From the NCBI RefSeq assembly GCF_003966265.1, contig NZ_RXNV01000012.1, positions 42,783 through 106,782 of the forward strand: a stretch of 64,000 nucleotides of DNA, in the 5' to 3' direction. The notes beneath the pieces are model-generated. The model saw only the letters and a program-made list of their open reading frames with translations. It did no database searches and had not been told where the DNA came from. Of this stretch, positions 33,744 to 42,510 are shown piece by piece. Origin of the DNA: Shewanella atlantica (lineage in GTDB: Bacteria > Pseudomonadota > Gammaproteobacteria > Enterobacterales > Shewanellaceae). The stretch's first letter is position 1. Each line of letters begins with the position of its first letter. The translations under genes and the position numbers were made by a program.

Positions 33744-34196
33744 TCAATGAATAAATACTGCCGTACAGGCGGCAACAGCAATGAACACGCAAGTGGCTAC
33801 GATAGAGCGAAGCGATAATCGTCCTATGCCACATATTCCATGTCCGCTGGTACAACCGCGCCCTAAACTACACCCTAGTCCAACGAGGAGGCCACCGATT
33901 AACAGCATAGGCTCTGATACCATATCGAACTCATAAGCCGGTAAGCCTAACTGCTCATATACAAGCGCATATATCACGCCCGTCAGCACTAAACCGGCAA
34001 TAAAAAACCACTGCCAGGCAAGACCGGACGCTTTTTCCGAAGAACCTTTATCGGTTAACTTTTTATCCGCAAAGAATGCCGACGATACAATGCCGCTGAT
34101 CCCTGCTATTCGTCCATTGAATATCATGAGTAAGATGGCTGAAAGGCCGATAAGTACACCACCACCCAATGCGGCGGCAAACGATGAAAATTCCAA
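33744..34196 (-). CDS. YeeE/YedE-type membrane protein, sulfur transport
   Basis: 150 residues, four membrane helices. It contains GGVLIGLSAILLMIFNGRIAGISGI and the Cys-bearing GLGCSLGRGCTSGHGICGIGRLS motif of the first half of split YeeE/YedE (PmpA-like) proteins. The conserved Cys residues form the sulfur path in characterised relatives. Second gene of the operon, 39 bases after the reductase. Confidence 0.85.
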   Translation of the reverse strand: MEFSSFAAALGGGVLIGLSAILLMIFNGRIAGISGIVSSAFFADKKLTDKGSSEKASGLAWQWFFIAGLVLTGVIYALVYEQLGLPAYEFDMVSEPMLLIGGLLVGLGCSLGRGCTSGHGICGIGRLSLRSIVATCVFIAVAACTAVFIH

Positions 34197-34235
34197 AACG
34201 TCCCCTTAGAGTTGAAGCAACGACAATACAGATAG

Positions 34236-35888
34236 CTAAAATTTGGCGTGAACCGCCTGATAGGTCTTATAGCCACCGGTGAGGTTTTTCGCCATAAACC
34301 CATGATTTACCAACATGCGATAGGCTACATGGCCGCGTAAACCGACCTGACAGATAATCAATATCTCCTTGTCTCTCGGCAGTTCATCGAGTCGTCCTCT
34401 GAGCTGATCCACGGGGATATTAACAGCCCCCTCAACCGCTCCTGATTTCATCAGCTCACCGGGATTTCTGACATCGAGTAGAATTTGCTGGTCGCTCAAT
34501 GCATCGATATCGGCCGTGTGGCACAACCGAGTCTCACCTTTCAAGCTATTGGATGCGACAAAACCCGCCTGATTCAGCACATCTTTTGCCGAGCCAAAAG
34601 GTGGAGCATAGGTCAGCTCCATATCCTGCATATCGTACACGGTAAGTTCGGCCCTGATAGCCACGGCCATTACATCGATACGCTTATCGATACCATCACG
34701 GCCAATGGCCTGAGCGCCCAAAATTGTGCCGTCATCGGTACTGAACAGCAGCTTCAGTGACACCGGGTGTGCGCCAGGAAAGTAGCTGGCATGGCTCGCA
34801 CCATGTACATAGATCTTCTCATAGGGAATACCACTGCGCTCCAGACGTTTCTCGTTCAGTCCGGTGCTTGCCACCGCCAGATCGAAAACCCGGCAAATTG
34901 CGGTACCTTGGGTTCGATTATAGCTATCACCTGCGCCGAAGATATTATTCGCAGCGATTCGCCCCTGACGATTAGCCGGGCCGGCCAGTGGTATAAGCGC
35001 CTTCTCACCGGTAAGAAAATCAAACTCCTCAACGGCGTCGCCTACGGCATAGATGGAGGCATCGCTGGTTCTCATCTGCTCATCGACCACAATACCGCCA
35101 AGCGCACCGATGGCCAGACCGGCGTTAACCGCCAAAGTGGTTTCCGGCTTCACGCCCACCGCAGATATCAAGATACCTGTGTTTAATGACTCACCGTTAC
35201 TCAAGAAGAGCTCCAAGCCGGAGCCCACCTGTTCGACGCTACTCAGGCCGCAGTTGAGACGCAGGTCTATGCCCTTGTCTACAATCTCCTTGTGCAACAT
35301 ATTCGCCATCTCGATATCGACGGGTGCCATCACCTGTGGCGACATCTCAAGCAAAGTGACATCGATATTCAGTTCATTAAGCGCCTCCATCATCTCCAGG
35401 CCAATAAAACCACCACCGACAACCGTGGCATGAACCGGTTTACTCTCCTTAAGCAAGGTTAAGATCCTGTCCATATCGGGAATATTGCGCAGTGAAAACG
35501 TCAGCGGAGTATCCAGTCCGGGAATTGGCGGAACGACAGGCGCGGCACCCGGTGAGAGCACTAAGGCGTCATAACTTTCGAGGTACTGTTCACCGGTCAC
35601 ATGATTTTTTACGGTAACAGTTTTAGCCATTCTGTCGATGGCTGTCACCTCTTGGCGCACACGTACATCGACATTAAAACGAGACTTGAAGCTTTGAGGG
35701 GTCTGAAGAATAAGGGCCTTTCTCTCGGCTATTTCACCACTGATATGATAGGGCAATCCACAATTTGCGAAGGAGACGAACTCACCACGTTCAAACATGA
35801 TAATTTCTACTTCTTCATTTAATCGTCTGGCACGCGCTGCTGCAGAGGCACCTCCGGCAACACCACCAATAATCAGTAACTTCTTCAT
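34236..35888 (-). CDS. FAD-dependent CoA-disulfide / persulfide reductase fused to rhodanese
   Basis: 550 residues. FAD-binding N-terminus (IIGGVAGGASAAARARR), single redox-active Cys43 in FANCGLPYHISG, NADH-binding VVGGGFIGLEMMEAL, and the FAD site IYAVGDAVE. A rhodanese domain occupies about 455-550 with catalytic Cys513 in IICQVGLRGH. This is the layout of the NADH-dependent persulfide reductase described from a Shewanella, which reduces CoA-persulfide or similar polysulfide species. First gene of an operon with two sulfur transport proteins, so uptake and reduction of sulfane sulfur are likely coupled. Confidence 0.92.
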   Translation of the reverse strand: MKKLLIIGGVAGGASAAARARRLNEEVEIIMFERGEFVSFANCGLPYHISGEIAERKALILQTPQSFKSRFNVDVRVRQEVTAIDRMAKTVTVKNHVTGEQYLESYDALVLSPGAAPVVPPIPGLDTPLTFSLRNIPDMDRILTLLKESKPVHATVVGGGFIGLEMMEALNELNIDVTLLEMSPQVMAPVDIEMANMLHKEIVDKGIDLRLNCGLSSVEQVGSGLELFLSNGESLNTGILISAVGVKPETTLAVNAGLAIGALGGIVVDEQMRTSDASIYAVGDAVEEFDFLTGEKALIPLAGPANRQGRIAANNIFGAGDSYNRTQGTAICRVFDLAVASTGLNEKRLERSGIPYEKIYVHGASHASYFPGAHPVSLKLLFSTDDGTILGAQAIGRDGIDKRIDVMAVAIRAELTVYDMQDMELTYAPPFGSAKDVLNQAGFVASNSLKGETRLCHTADIDALSDQQILLDVRNPGELMKSGAVEGAVNIPVDQLRGRLDELPRDKEILIICQVGLRGHVAYRMLVNHGFMAKNLTGGYKTYQAVHAKF

Positions 35889-36186
35889 ACTTAACCTAAT
35901 AACATAGTAAGCAAAATTTATTGCCAGCTAGTTTATTACATCGCCAAGTACATGAGAATTTATTTCATTAGAAAAAGCTAAGGAATATATCAAAAGGTGA
36001 TCCAGGGCAAAGAAAGCCACTGCGACCTGGAAAATTTGCCCCATATTCGGGATGAGGAGCTAAAGCTGGCTCCAGCTCATAAGACTCCAGCTCTTTCTTA
36101 CCACTTAAAACTTACAGCTTACAGCTTACAGCTTACAACTTTTTAAGCTGAAACCTTCGCGGCTAAAGCCGCTCCTACATAAAGCT
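35889..36186. repeat. Composite repeat: heptads and REP-like hairpin
   Basis: The half near 36057-36182 is a composite element: AGCTGGCTCCAGCTC palindromic module, AAGACTCCAGCTC, an ACTTACAGCTTACAGCTT heptad array (36110-36138), GAAACC, the REP hairpin (36152-36178), ending five bases before the MAPEG stop. An almost identical order of about 110 bases occurs at 61780-61882. Confidence 0.75.
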
Positions 36187-36591
36187 TTAAAATGCCTGGA
36201 AGAAGATACCGAACGAGCAGAAGATGGCAACAAACCAGGATAAAGAACGCAAGGTACTTTTATCGATAAGATAAAGAACCTGATATGCCATACGGGCGAT
36301 AACATGAACTACCGCCAATACCCCTACGGTGTCCGTGACATTTTGTGTCGCGATGACAACCAATACCGAAAGGCCGAATATCAACAGAGACTCGAAGGCA
36401 TTCTGGTGGGCCGCGACGGCACGAGCCCCGAAGCCGGTTAACCTGGACTGCTGCTCTCTGGGGTGAGCGTTATCGTAACCACCCAATTTTGCCATCGCCA
36501 CCGCAACCGGCCCCTTGGCAAGGTAGGGAAGCAACATAGCGATAAACAGGCAGATGAGTAATGTTGTCATTGGAGTAAAAATCCTTTTCAA
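36187..36591 (-). CDS. MAPEG-family membrane protein
   Basis: 134 residues, four membrane helices. The motif NAHPREQQSRLTGFGARAVAAHQNAFESLLIFG is the MAPEG signature (E/R-rich loop, AHQN-FE). Eukaryotic members are microsomal glutathione transferases; the role of bacterial ones is mostly unknown. It sits downstream of btuF with a heptad array between, so co-transcription is possible but a functional link to B12 is not indicated. Confidence 0.85.
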   Translation of the reverse strand: MKRIFTPMTTLLICLFIAMLLPYLAKGPVAVAMAKLGGYDNAHPREQQSRLTGFGARAVAAHQNAFESLLIFGLSVLVVIATQNVTDTVGVLAVVHVIARMAYQVLYLIDKSTLRSLSWFVAIFCSFGIFFQAF

Positions 36592-36597
36592 AAATGA

Positions 36598-36636
36598 AGT
36601 TTTAAGTTTTAAGTTTTAAGTTTTAAGTTTTAAGTT
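36598..36636. repeat. Heptad tandem array (AGTTTTA)
   Basis: About 5.5 perfect copies of a 7-bp AGTTTTA unit directly upstream of the MAPEG gene start, leaving only six bases to the ATG, so the array overlaps the place of the ribosome binding site. Confidence 0.9.
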
Positions 36637-36726
36637 CAGGATGACAGCTAAAATTTATCGCCACAACCATCAGGCTCTTACTTACCGCTTAACACTTACA
36701 GCTTATGGCTCTAAATCTCTTAAAAA

Positions 36727-37566
36727 TTAGCGTGCCTTGTCCAAGGCATCACACAGAGATTTGACACCTAAGATAGCGCGGGGAGCTGCGCGATGTAAAA
36801 GATCGGCATTCAGCGGATAGATATGGTTATTCTTAACGGCAGGGATCTCTTGCCACGGACTCCAGTCTACCCCGAGAATATTGCCCTTATCCTGACTCTG
36901 TAAGATCACTTCCGGCATCTTCAACAGCACGTTCTCCAGACTAAGCTGAGGATAATCACTGTCGGCATCATAGAATACATTCTCTCCATGGCAGACATCG
37001 ATGATCTGCTGAATCCAGCTATTCTTGGCGACTGACATCAAGGGGCTGGACCAAAGCTGGTAGAACACCTTTACCTTAGGTTTAACCGAATTGGTTGCGC
37101 GTAACTCTTTAAGTTGCATTTGATAATCGGCGACCACCATTGCCGCCCGTTCTTGATGACCCGTTAACTCACCCAACTCTTCGAGCTCAGTGGCGACGGC
37201 CTCTAGTGTCTTAGGGTCGCTGTTATACACCTTAAATCCCAGGTTATTGAGCTTCTCGATATCTTCGGCCTTATTGCCGCTGCCCCACACCACCACCAGA
37301 TCGGGATCCAGCTCAATCACTCTCTCTATCTGTATACCGTGATACCCACCGATACGGGGAATTTGCAGCGCCTGTTGTGGATAATCCGCATGTTCTGTCG
37401 TGGCAACGATAGACTCCCCGGCACCGATCGCATAAAGCATCTCCACCGAGTGGGGTGACAGAGCGACTACACGTTTTGCGGGAGCTGCACTCACCGGTAT
37501 CGCCATCATAGATAAAGCCGGAAGGAAGATGGCTAATATGGGGAGGCAGTTTCTTATATTTTTCAT
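36727..37566 (-). CDS. btuF: Vitamin B12 periplasmic binding protein
   Basis: About 279 residues from the ATG at 37566, which starts a clear signal peptide (MKNIRNCLPILAIFLPALSM, cleavage after SAA); an upstream in-frame ATG at 37641 would precede it by 25 non-signal residues. Type III solute-binding fold: RVVALSPHSVEMLYAIGAG, ATTEHADYPQQALQIPRIGGY, IERVIELDPDLVVVWGSGN and the linker helix EELGELTG. This is the BtuF/cobalamin branch. It delivers B12 to BtuCD, encoded about 6 kb upstream behind a cobalamin riboswitch. Confidence 0.88.
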   Translation of the reverse strand: MKNIRNCLPILAIFLPALSMMAIPVSAAPAKRVVALSPHSVEMLYAIGAGESIVATTEHADYPQQALQIPRIGGYHGIQIERVIELDPDLVVVWGSGNKAEDIEKLNNLGFKVYNSDPKTLEAVATELEELGELTGHQERAAMVVADYQMQLKELRATNSVKPKVKVFYQLWSSPLMSVAKNSWIQQIIDVCHGENVFYDADSDYPQLSLENVLLKMPEVILQSQDKGNILGVDWSPWQEIPAVKNNHIYPLNADLLHRAAPRAILGVKSLCDALDKAR

Positions 37567-37653
37567 CTGGTTCTCGTTTAAATATAACAAGTTATAATTT
37601 TCATGTTTCGCCAAGCTTAACCTGAGAAGAGTACACATCATTTCGACAAGCGT

Positions 37654-37671
37654 AACTGGTTGTCACCAGTT
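37654..37671. promoter_or_regulatory. Inverted repeat upstream of btuF
   Basis: AACTGGT-TGTC-ACCAGTT, 7-bp arms, about 90 bases upstream of the btuF start. It may be an operator or a leader hairpin. No second cobalamin riboswitch is visible here. Confidence 0.35.
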
Positions 37672-37805
37672 GCTCACACTTTAAACTCTCATCAAGGAAT
37701 CATCTAAAACGGGTTGATAGCTGTATGATAGAGCAGTAGTATCCGCCCTACAAGCAGTTGAAAACTAGATATTTTAGCTAGTACTTCATTCAATAGTTTG
37801 TCGAT

Positions 37806-37892
37806 GCAGATGTGGTGGAATTGGTAGACACGCTAGCTTCAGGTGCTAGTGCCCGCAAGGGCGTGAGAGTTCAAGTCTCTCCATCTGTACCA
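37806..37892 (+). tRNA. tRNA-Leu (anticodon CAG)
   Basis: 87 bases with CCA encoded. Acceptor arm GCAGATG/CATCTGT, D-arm TGGTGGAATTGGTAGACA, anticodon arm CTAGC-TTCAGGT-GCTAG (anticodon CAG, reading CTG), a long class II variable arm (GCCCGCAAGGGC) and T-arm GAGAG-TTCAAGT-CTCTC. The variable arm length confirms leucine. Confidence 0.97.
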
Positions 37893-38044
37893 AAATTTTA
37901 AATCTTATCAAACACTTTCAATCCTCCCCCTTCTATTTAATTTTTGCCTTATTCTCTTAAGCTACAAACAGCTATTATCTCTTTGCGCAGCAATTATCTG
38001 GTCATCAAGCCCTTATTTTCATAACAGGCTATACGCACTCTCTA

Positions 38045-38408
38045 CCAAAATCCGCTAAAGGCTCTGTGATTGGGATGACTCTTTATGAACTCAAGAGCCA
38101 GCACAGGCAATAACGCCACAAAGAGTAAGTCCCCCAGCCACTCAGGATATTTCAAAGTGATCGCCTATCTCATAAAAAGCAGGGGCTAAGCCGTCGATTT
38201 TTTGCTTCCCTGAGCATATGCACTCTTAACTAAGTGAAGCTGACGGCTCCTTACCAAAAAAACGCTGAAGGCTCTGTGATGGGGTGGCTCTCTATAACAG
38301 CAAGCAGCGCAGACAATAACGTCACAACAAAGAACGCGCAGAAATGCAATTTCAAACTGTTCGGGATGAGGGGTAAGCCGTCGAGCTTTTCCAGACCATG
38401 AGCATATG
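38045..38408 (-). pseudogene. Two decayed direct copies of a gene 3' fragment beside tRNA-Leu
   Basis: Blocks 38045-38220 and 38252-38408 begin with the same TTACCAAAA and end with the same TGAGCATATG. On the minus strand both read a hydrophobic stretch, then ESHP or KSHP, and end in FW-stop: FVALLPVLALEFIKSHPNHR...GFW and FVVTLLSALLAVIESHPITE...FFW. Shared protein-level pattern with many DNA changes says both are old copies of the C-terminus of one membrane protein. I do not recognise the parent. One copy keeps an 86-codon frame (38251-38511) that overlaps cobO and is probably not expressed. Confidence 0.5.
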
Positions 38409-38470
38409 CTTTATATGTGATTGGTTGGAAAAACGATGACAATACCCCCTCATTCTGAACAGGCAGAAAT

Positions 38471-39085
38471 TTAGTAGTCGAAGCCGGGCTGGGCTTTGAT
38501 GCCTGCATCAAAGGCGTGCTTGATGGGCTTTACCTCACTCACAGTATCGGCCATCTCAATAATACTTCTATGGCACGCCCTTCCCGTGACGATGACATGT
38601 TGCATCGGCGGACGATTCATTAATGCTTCAAGCACCCTATCAACCTCCAGATAGTGATAGCTCACCATGTATGTGAGCTCATCTAACATGATGCAATCTA
38701 TGGACTCATCTTTGAGTAGCTTCTCTGCGACTTCCCATGCCTCTAATGCTGCTGCCGTGTCTTTCTCTCTGTCTTGCGTCTCCCAGGTAAACCCGGTTCC
38801 CATAACATGAAACTCGACGCCGGCACCTTCGAGCAAGGTTCGCTCGCCGCAATCCCAGTTACCCTTGATGAACTGCACCACGGCAGCTTTCTTGCCATGG
38901 CCAACGGCGCGGGCAATGGTGCCGAAGCCTGAGGTAGACTTGCCTTTGCCATTGCCTGTCAGCACCAGTAGTATGCCTTTCTCCTCCTGAGCCTTGGCAA
39001 TTTTGGCATCGACGCCATCTTTAAGTTTCTGTTGACGCTCTTTGTGGCGCTGCGCTTTCAGCTCATCTGCATTTTTTTCGGTCAT
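38471..39085 (-). CDS. cobO: Cob(I)yrinic acid a,c-diamide adenosyltransferase
   Basis: 204 residues. P-loop GNGKGKSTSGFGTIARAVGHG, VVQFIKGNWDCGERTLL, HVMGTGFTWETQDREKD and the C-terminal ELTYMVSYHYLEVDRVLEAL, VIVTGRACH match CobO/BtuR (CobA). It adds the 5'-deoxyadenosyl group to the cobalt of corrinoids in the cytoplasm. GGAA precedes the ATG. It is separated from cobQ by a heptad array and is the last gene of the B12 salvage operon. Confidence 0.94.
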   Translation of the reverse strand: MTEKNADELKAQRHKERQQKLKDGVDAKIAKAQEEKGILLVLTGNGKGKSTSGFGTIARAVGHGKKAAVVQFIKGNWDCGERTLLEGAGVEFHVMGTGFTWETQDREKDTAAALEAWEVAEKLLKDESIDCIMLDELTYMVSYHYLEVDRVLEALMNRPPMQHVIVTGRACHRSIIEMADTVSEVKPIKHAFDAGIKAQPGFDY

Positions 39086-39112
39086 GATGTTTCCGTATGT
39101 TTAAAGCTAAGA

Positions 39113-39200
39113 AGTTTCTAGTTTCTAGGTTCTAGGTTCTAGGTTCTAGGTTCTAGGTTCTAGGTTCTAGGTTCTAGGTTCTAGGTTCTAGTTTCTAGGA
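39113..39200. repeat. Heptad tandem array (TTCTAGG), about 11 units, runs into cobQ
   Basis: About 88 bases of nearly perfect TTCTAGG repeats. Its right end lies inside cobQ: the last codons of cobQ (ETRT and the TAG stop) are encoded by the repeat itself. The rest fills the cobQ-cobO gap. Confidence 0.92.
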
Positions 39201-40860
39201 TTCTCTCTAACTTATCGATATCTAAATCTTTCTCTAATTGGTCGGCAAATCTATCGAGCTGCTGCTCACGTATCGCATCGATATCGACCGCTTCTGCATG
39301 CTTCAGCCCCGCCCATTTAAGTATTAGTGCACAGGCCTTAGGTGAGTCGAAAAGGCCATGTAGATAGGTGCCGAATATCAGGCCGTCGTCTGAGGCCAAA
39401 CCATCAAAGACTAAGCCATCGGCAACTAATTCAGCCGGATCAACTTTAGACTTACCGAATGCCTCTTTCACCGACAGCGATATTGGTTGAGCATCAGTTC
39501 TGTTTTGAGCTTGAGCTTGAGCTTGAATGTGAGTATTCAACACCTGCGACTGGCCGCAATGTATCTCATAGCCTTCGACGGGTGCCTGCTCCCCCAGCAG
39601 AGATAAGTGCCCGGTGACTTGGCGTAATACTTTTTTATTTTTCAGCTCGGTAACCAGAGGCAGTAGACCTAAGCCTTCACTCTCTCCGGGGCTGCCTTCG
39701 ACGCCACCCGGGTCATCGATAAGCAGACCCAGCATCTGATAACCGCCACAGAGCCCAAGCACTTTACCGCCATAGCGTAAGTGCTTCTTGATGGCGGTAT
39801 CCCAGTCCTGTTCTCGGATAAAGTCTAAGTCGGCGCGTACATTTTTACTGCCGGGCAGAATAATCAAATCGGCATCGGGTAACCCCTGAACACTCCCGGG
39901 TTCTGCGCTCTGCAAAGAGGCGTAACTAAATTCGATTAAGGGATTAAGCCTTAAGGGATCGAAGTCGGTGTGGTTGCTGATCCGGGGGAACACCAGAACT
40001 AACACTTTGAGCTTGCTCTGCTTCGGCTGTAATAATTGCCCGGAAGATGAAGCTGTCAGCGGTGGAGCCAGGGCATCTTCGGCGTCCAGATGCAGATCGT
40101 GCAGATAGGGAAGCACACCCAATACCGGTTTATTGGTGTAGCGCTCTAACCAATCCAGCCCCGATTGCAGTAAGGCGATGTCACCGCGAAATCGATTGAT
40201 TACAAACCCTTTTACTCTGGCTTGCTCCGACTCACTCAGTAACGCCAGCGTGCCAACCAGATGAGCAAACACGCCGCCTTTGTCTATATCGGCAATGATA
40301 ATCACTGGACAGTCGACGGCTTCGGCAAAGCCCATGTTAGCGATATCTCCCTCTCTGAGGTTGATCTCGGCCGGACTTCCCGCCCCTTCGACAATCACCA
40401 TTTCATAGTTATCGGTTAAACGGGAGAAAGAGTCCAAAACTGCAGACATCGCCTTGACCCGATAGCCCGGCCCCCCCTCTTCCCGCCCCCCTTGAAGGCC
40501 GAAGAAAGTTTGTGCCTCCATCTGATCGAGCACCTCGCCTTGAACTATGATCTGAGCGCCGGTATCTGAGCTGGGTTTCAACAAAATAGGGTTAAAATCG
40601 GTATGTGCGGGCAATCCACAGGCAATGGCCTGCAGGGCTTGGGCGCGACCAATCTCACCGCCATCGATAGTTACCGCACTGTTGAGCGCCATGTTTTGCG
40701 GTTTGAAAGGCGCCACCCGCTCCCCTCGTCTGGCAAACAGACGACATAGCCCCGCGGCCAAGGTGCTCTTGCCCGCATCTGACGTGGTGCCCTGTATCAT
40801 AAGCACTTTGGCTGTTCGCGTTTCTGGAATAGCTGGCATATCTCTGTTATCGGTATTCAT
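39181..40860 (-). CDS. cobQ: Cobyric acid synthase (glutamine-hydrolysing)
   Basis: 559 residues, longer than the usual 480-510. N-terminal dethiobiotin-synthetase-like domain with IQGTTSDAGKSTLAAGLCRLF, PFKPQNMALNSAVT, EIGRAQALQA and ADIDKGGVFAHLVGT; C-terminal glutamine amidotransferase with nucleophile Cys in VLGLCGGYQMLG and His in FGTYLHGLFD. It amidates adenosylcobyrinate a,c-diamide. The excess length comes partly from low-complexity insertions, including a QAQAQAQ run made of 6-bp DNA repeats near 39500. The final residues are written by a heptad array. Confidence 0.94.
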   Translation of the reverse strand: MNTDNRDMPAIPETRTAKVLMIQGTTSDAGKSTLAAGLCRLFARRGERVAPFKPQNMALNSAVTIDGGEIGRAQALQAIACGLPAHTDFNPILLKPSSDTGAQIIVQGEVLDQMEAQTFFGLQGGREEGGPGYRVKAMSAVLDSFSRLTDNYEMVIVEGAGSPAEINLREGDIANMGFAEAVDCPVIIIADIDKGGVFAHLVGTLALLSESEQARVKGFVINRFRGDIALLQSGLDWLERYTNKPVLGVLPYLHDLHLDAEDALAPPLTASSSGQLLQPKQSKLKVLVLVFPRISNHTDFDPLRLNPLIEFSYASLQSAEPGSVQGLPDADLIILPGSKNVRADLDFIREQDWDTAIKKHLRYGGKVLGLCGGYQMLGLLIDDPGGVEGSPGESEGLGLLPLVTELKNKKVLRQVTGHLSLLGEQAPVEGYEIHCGQSQVLNTHIQAQAQAQNRTDAQPISLSVKEAFGKSKVDPAELVADGLVFDGLASDDGLIFGTYLHGLFDSPKACALILKWAGLKHAEAVDIDAIREQQLDRFADQLEKDLDIDKLERILETRT

Positions 40861-40904
40861 ATCGTTGTTTTACATTTTTTATAAGAAAAAGCTCATAAGA
40901 AAAA

Positions 40905-40930
40905 GCTTCGCGGCTAAAGCCGCTCCTACA
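40905..40930. repeat. REP-like hairpin between cobU and cobQ
   Basis: TTCGCGGCTAAAGCCGC plus TCCTACA, ending right at the cobU stop codon. Confidence 0.85.
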
Positions 40931-41575
40931 TTAAGCGCCTTTTAATCTCATGGGCAGCCCCGCGGTGACCAGAACCACCGAGTCGGCAAGTCTGGCTATA
41001 TCCTGATGCAGCCAGCCCGCTTCATCGACAAAACGGCGGTTCAGCTCACCCAAGGGCACTATGCCGCAGCCCACTTCGTTACTCACCAGATAGATCTCAC
41101 CCGCAAGGGTTGGCAGTAAATTAAGCAGAGCCGCCTTGGCCTCGGACCAACTTATCTCTTTACTATCCGCACTATTCACACCATCCACACCATCCACACC
41201 GCCCACACAGCCCGCACTGACCTGGCTCACCTTTGTCTTGTCTTGTTCACCACAAGAATCTGTCATAGGCTCATGGGCCAGTAGCCGATTTGTCAGCCAC
41301 AGCGTCATACAGTCGACAATGATTACACGGTTTTTAGCTGCGTATTGCGTCAGAGACTCAGCTAATAATAGTGGTGTTTCGACCGTTATCCACTCAAGCG
41401 CATCGTCGCATCTATCTTGTCGGTGCCTGGCAATTCTCGAACTCATCTCCTCGTCGAGCGCCTGAGCGGTGGCAATATAGATGCACTCATATCCTTGCGC
41501 GCTGAGCGTAACGGCAGCCTCGGTTGCATACCGGGTCTTACCGCTGCGAGCACCGCCTAATATCAGATGGATCAC
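40931..41575 (-). CDS. cobU: Adenosylcobinamide kinase / phosphate guanylyltransferase
   Basis: 214 residues (usual about 180). P-loop LILGGARSGKTRYATEAA, guanylylated His in ARHRQDR, VIIVDCMTLWLTN, IYLVSNEVGCGIVPLGELNRRFVDEAGWLHQ. It phosphorylates adenosylcobinamide and adds GMP. The extra length is a low-complexity insertion (CVGGVDGVDGVNSADSKE) encoded by 9-bp DNA repeats at about 41168-41212. Its start overlaps the cobS end by four bases. Confidence 0.94.
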   Translation of the reverse strand: MIHLILGGARSGKTRYATEAAVTLSAQGYECIYIATAQALDEEMSSRIARHRQDRCDDALEWITVETPLLLAESLTQYAAKNRVIIVDCMTLWLTNRLLAHEPMTDSCGEQDKTKVSQVSAGCVGGVDGVDGVNSADSKEISWSEAKAALLNLLPTLAGEIYLVSNEVGCGIVPLGELNRRFVDEAGWLHQDIARLADSVVLVTAGLPMRLKGA

Positions 41576-42345
41576 AGGCTGCTGACCAGAACAAGAATCG
41601 TAAGGTAGCAGAGCATCTCAGATATTTGCTGCCCGGCCCCCAGCGTATCGCCGGTATAGCCTCCGATTTGACGACGAAAAGCCACCACCAATCCCCATCT
41701 CAGCAGCAAGAGTGCACCGATAAGGAGCAGAGCCTGACTCAGGCTTAACAGCATCAGAATAGTAAGCGCCGTCATCAATGAAATCAGCAGCTCATTCATA
41801 CTCTGGTTCTGAGCCAAAGGCTTACTCTTACTGGTGTCTGAGTCACTGACATATTGTTCGCTAAAGATAAAGCTGGCGGCAAAAACACGACTTAAACAGT
41901 GGCCCACTATCAAGGCGACGCTCACCATATTGATATCGATAGCAGCCATTTCATTTAATATTTGCCACTTCAGCAGCAGAATAAATACCAGGGCCAACGC
42001 GCCATAGCTACCGAGACGGGAGTCTTTCATGATCAATAGTTTATCGGCAACCGTCCAGCCACCGCCGAAACCATCGGTGGTATCTGCCAAACCATCTTCA
42101 TGAAAACCACCGGTCGCGATGGCACTGGTGATCATCGCAAATATAATAGCTACCGATGTCGGCAACCAGTTAACGGCAAGGGCATAGACGGCGGCACTTA
42201 ATCCCCCCACCAGAATGCCGACCAGTCCGAAATAGCGGTTTGCTTTATTCAGGTTTTCGCTATCTACCTGCACCCAAGCTGGCATAGGGATACGGGTAAA
42301 GAAGCCCATTGCAATAAAAAACAGTGTCAGTTCCCGACGAAACAT
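41572..42345 (-). CDS. cobS: Adenosylcobinamide-GDP ribazoletransferase (cobalamin synthase)
   Basis: 257 residues, integral membrane. Signature GFFTRIPMP near the N-terminus, GGFHEDGLADTTDGFGGGW (metal-binding Asp cluster), KDSRLGSYGALALV and a C-terminal GGYTGDTLGAGQQISE. It joins adenosylcobinamide-GDP and alpha-ribazole (phosphate) at the inner membrane. Translationally coupled to cobU. Confidence 0.94.
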   Translation of the reverse strand: MFRRELTLFFIAMGFFTRIPMPAWVQVDSENLNKANRYFGLVGILVGGLSAAVYALAVNWLPTSVAIIFAMITSAIATGGFHEDGLADTTDGFGGGWTVADKLLIMKDSRLGSYGALALVFILLLKWQILNEMAAIDINMVSVALIVGHCLSRVFAASFIFSEQYVSDSDTSKSKPLAQNQSMNELLISLMTALTILMLLSLSQALLLIGALLLLRWGLVVAFRRQIGGYTGDTLGAGQQISEMLCYLTILVLVSSL

Positions 42346-42392
42346 ATTTATAAAACTCCTTAAATACTGAGTTCAAGACAGAGCAAAGAAAG

Positions 42393-42434
42393 CTGTAAGT
42401 TGTAAGTTGTAAGTTGTAAGTTGTAAGTTGTAAG
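42393..42434. repeat. Heptad tandem array (GTTGTAA)
   Basis: Six units of a 7-bp GTTGTAA repeat in the cobT-cobS gap, preceded by the module GAGCAAAGAAAG. Confidence 0.92.
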
Positions 42435-42510
42435 ACAAAGATAAACTAAGAAAGTAATCGTCCCACGCTCTTACTTATCACTTAAAACTTAATACTCTAA
42501 CCTTCTTCTC

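Noticed and set aside
38251..38511. 86-codon frame overlapping the cobO 3' end
   Set aside because: It starts inside cobO, has no ribosome binding site, and its end is one of two decayed copies of a gene fragment.
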